A DNA stretch of 10,026 bases. It comes from Phoronis ovalis. Its lineage: Eukaryota > Phoronida > Phoronidae. The position numbers and the translations under genes are program-made. Positions 9,853 to 10,026 of the stretch are shown one piece after another (position 1 is the stretch's first letter; each line of letters starts with the position of its first letter). The stretch lies in assembly GCA_028565635.1 (NCBI GenBank), contig JAOXYB010068989.1, positions 1 through 10,026 on the forward strand, read 5' to 3'. The notes beneath the pieces are model-generated. The model was not told the origin of the DNA. It worked only from the letters and a program-made list of their open reading frames with translations, and did not search any database.

Positions 9853-10026
9853 CTGTAGTGATACATAATACATAACGTGTAATTACAGATAATGTGCACT
9901 TTTGTTAGCACATGATGAATGCTGAAATGGTTTAACAATATTCATAACTCTTGAATATTATCCCCTCAAAAATGACATTTTCAAATTGTGATTTCTCTCA
10001 TTTTGTGCGAAGTTATAACCACTTTC
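9853..10026 (-). other. Protease upstream intron (partial)
   Basis: AT-rich sequence right of the first visible protease exon. I see no signal-peptide-like exon, so the protease start lies beyond the right edge. Confidence 0.6.

Overview
The window is AT-rich animal nuclear DNA with two intron-containing protein genes, both on the minus strand. Genes broken into exons of about 100-260 bases, with GT/AG junctions that keep the reading frame, show that this is a metazoan. The yolk-protein gene is of the egg-laying type, and overall the sequence looks like an invertebrate, perhaps a lophotrochozoan (mollusc- or annelid-like). The sequence alone does not settle the phylum.

The left part (306-4747) is the 5' end of a vitellogenin gene. 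A signal-peptide exon (4702-4747) and five further coding exons (3268-3413, 1732-1877, 1190-1388, 827-1018, 306-451) join without a break into about 291 residues: a signal peptide plus most of the N-terminal beta-barrel of the large lipid transfer protein (Vitellogenin_N) domain. The gene runs off the left edge, so the helical, lipid-cavity and von Willebrand regions lie outside. A TATA box (4800-4807) sits about 50 bases before the start codon, and a short out-of-frame upstream ATG overlaps the start. Introns 2 and 3 hold an A-rich tract, a GAY microsatellite whose frame is open into exon 4, a cryptic exon candidate and a small palindrome cluster.

The middle (about 4750-7790) is an intergenic region of about 3 kb. 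I see no convincing gene in it. It has three patches less AT-rich than their surroundings (about 5285-5440, 6295-6475 and 7325-7580) that could be old mobile-element pieces.

The right part (7793-9852) is a trypsin-type S1 serine protease. Five coding exons give the activation site, the complete catalytic domain, the stop codon and a downstream AATAAA. The exon or exons for the signal peptide and the rest of the propeptide lie beyond the right edge. Asp189, Gly216 and Gly226 predict cleavage after Arg/Lys. Two oddities are a Trp rather than Arg/Lys before the IVGG N-terminus, and a lysine-rich C-terminal tail of 41 residues that ends in a peptide resembling the start of another S1 domain.

The genes are head-to-tail, protease upstream and vitellogenin downstream. 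Nothing in the sequence shows that they work together. I found no CRISPR, no tRNA or rRNA gene and no intact transposon, and nothing that amounts to a new system. The findings are candidate irregularities of gene structure and unexplained sequence patches.
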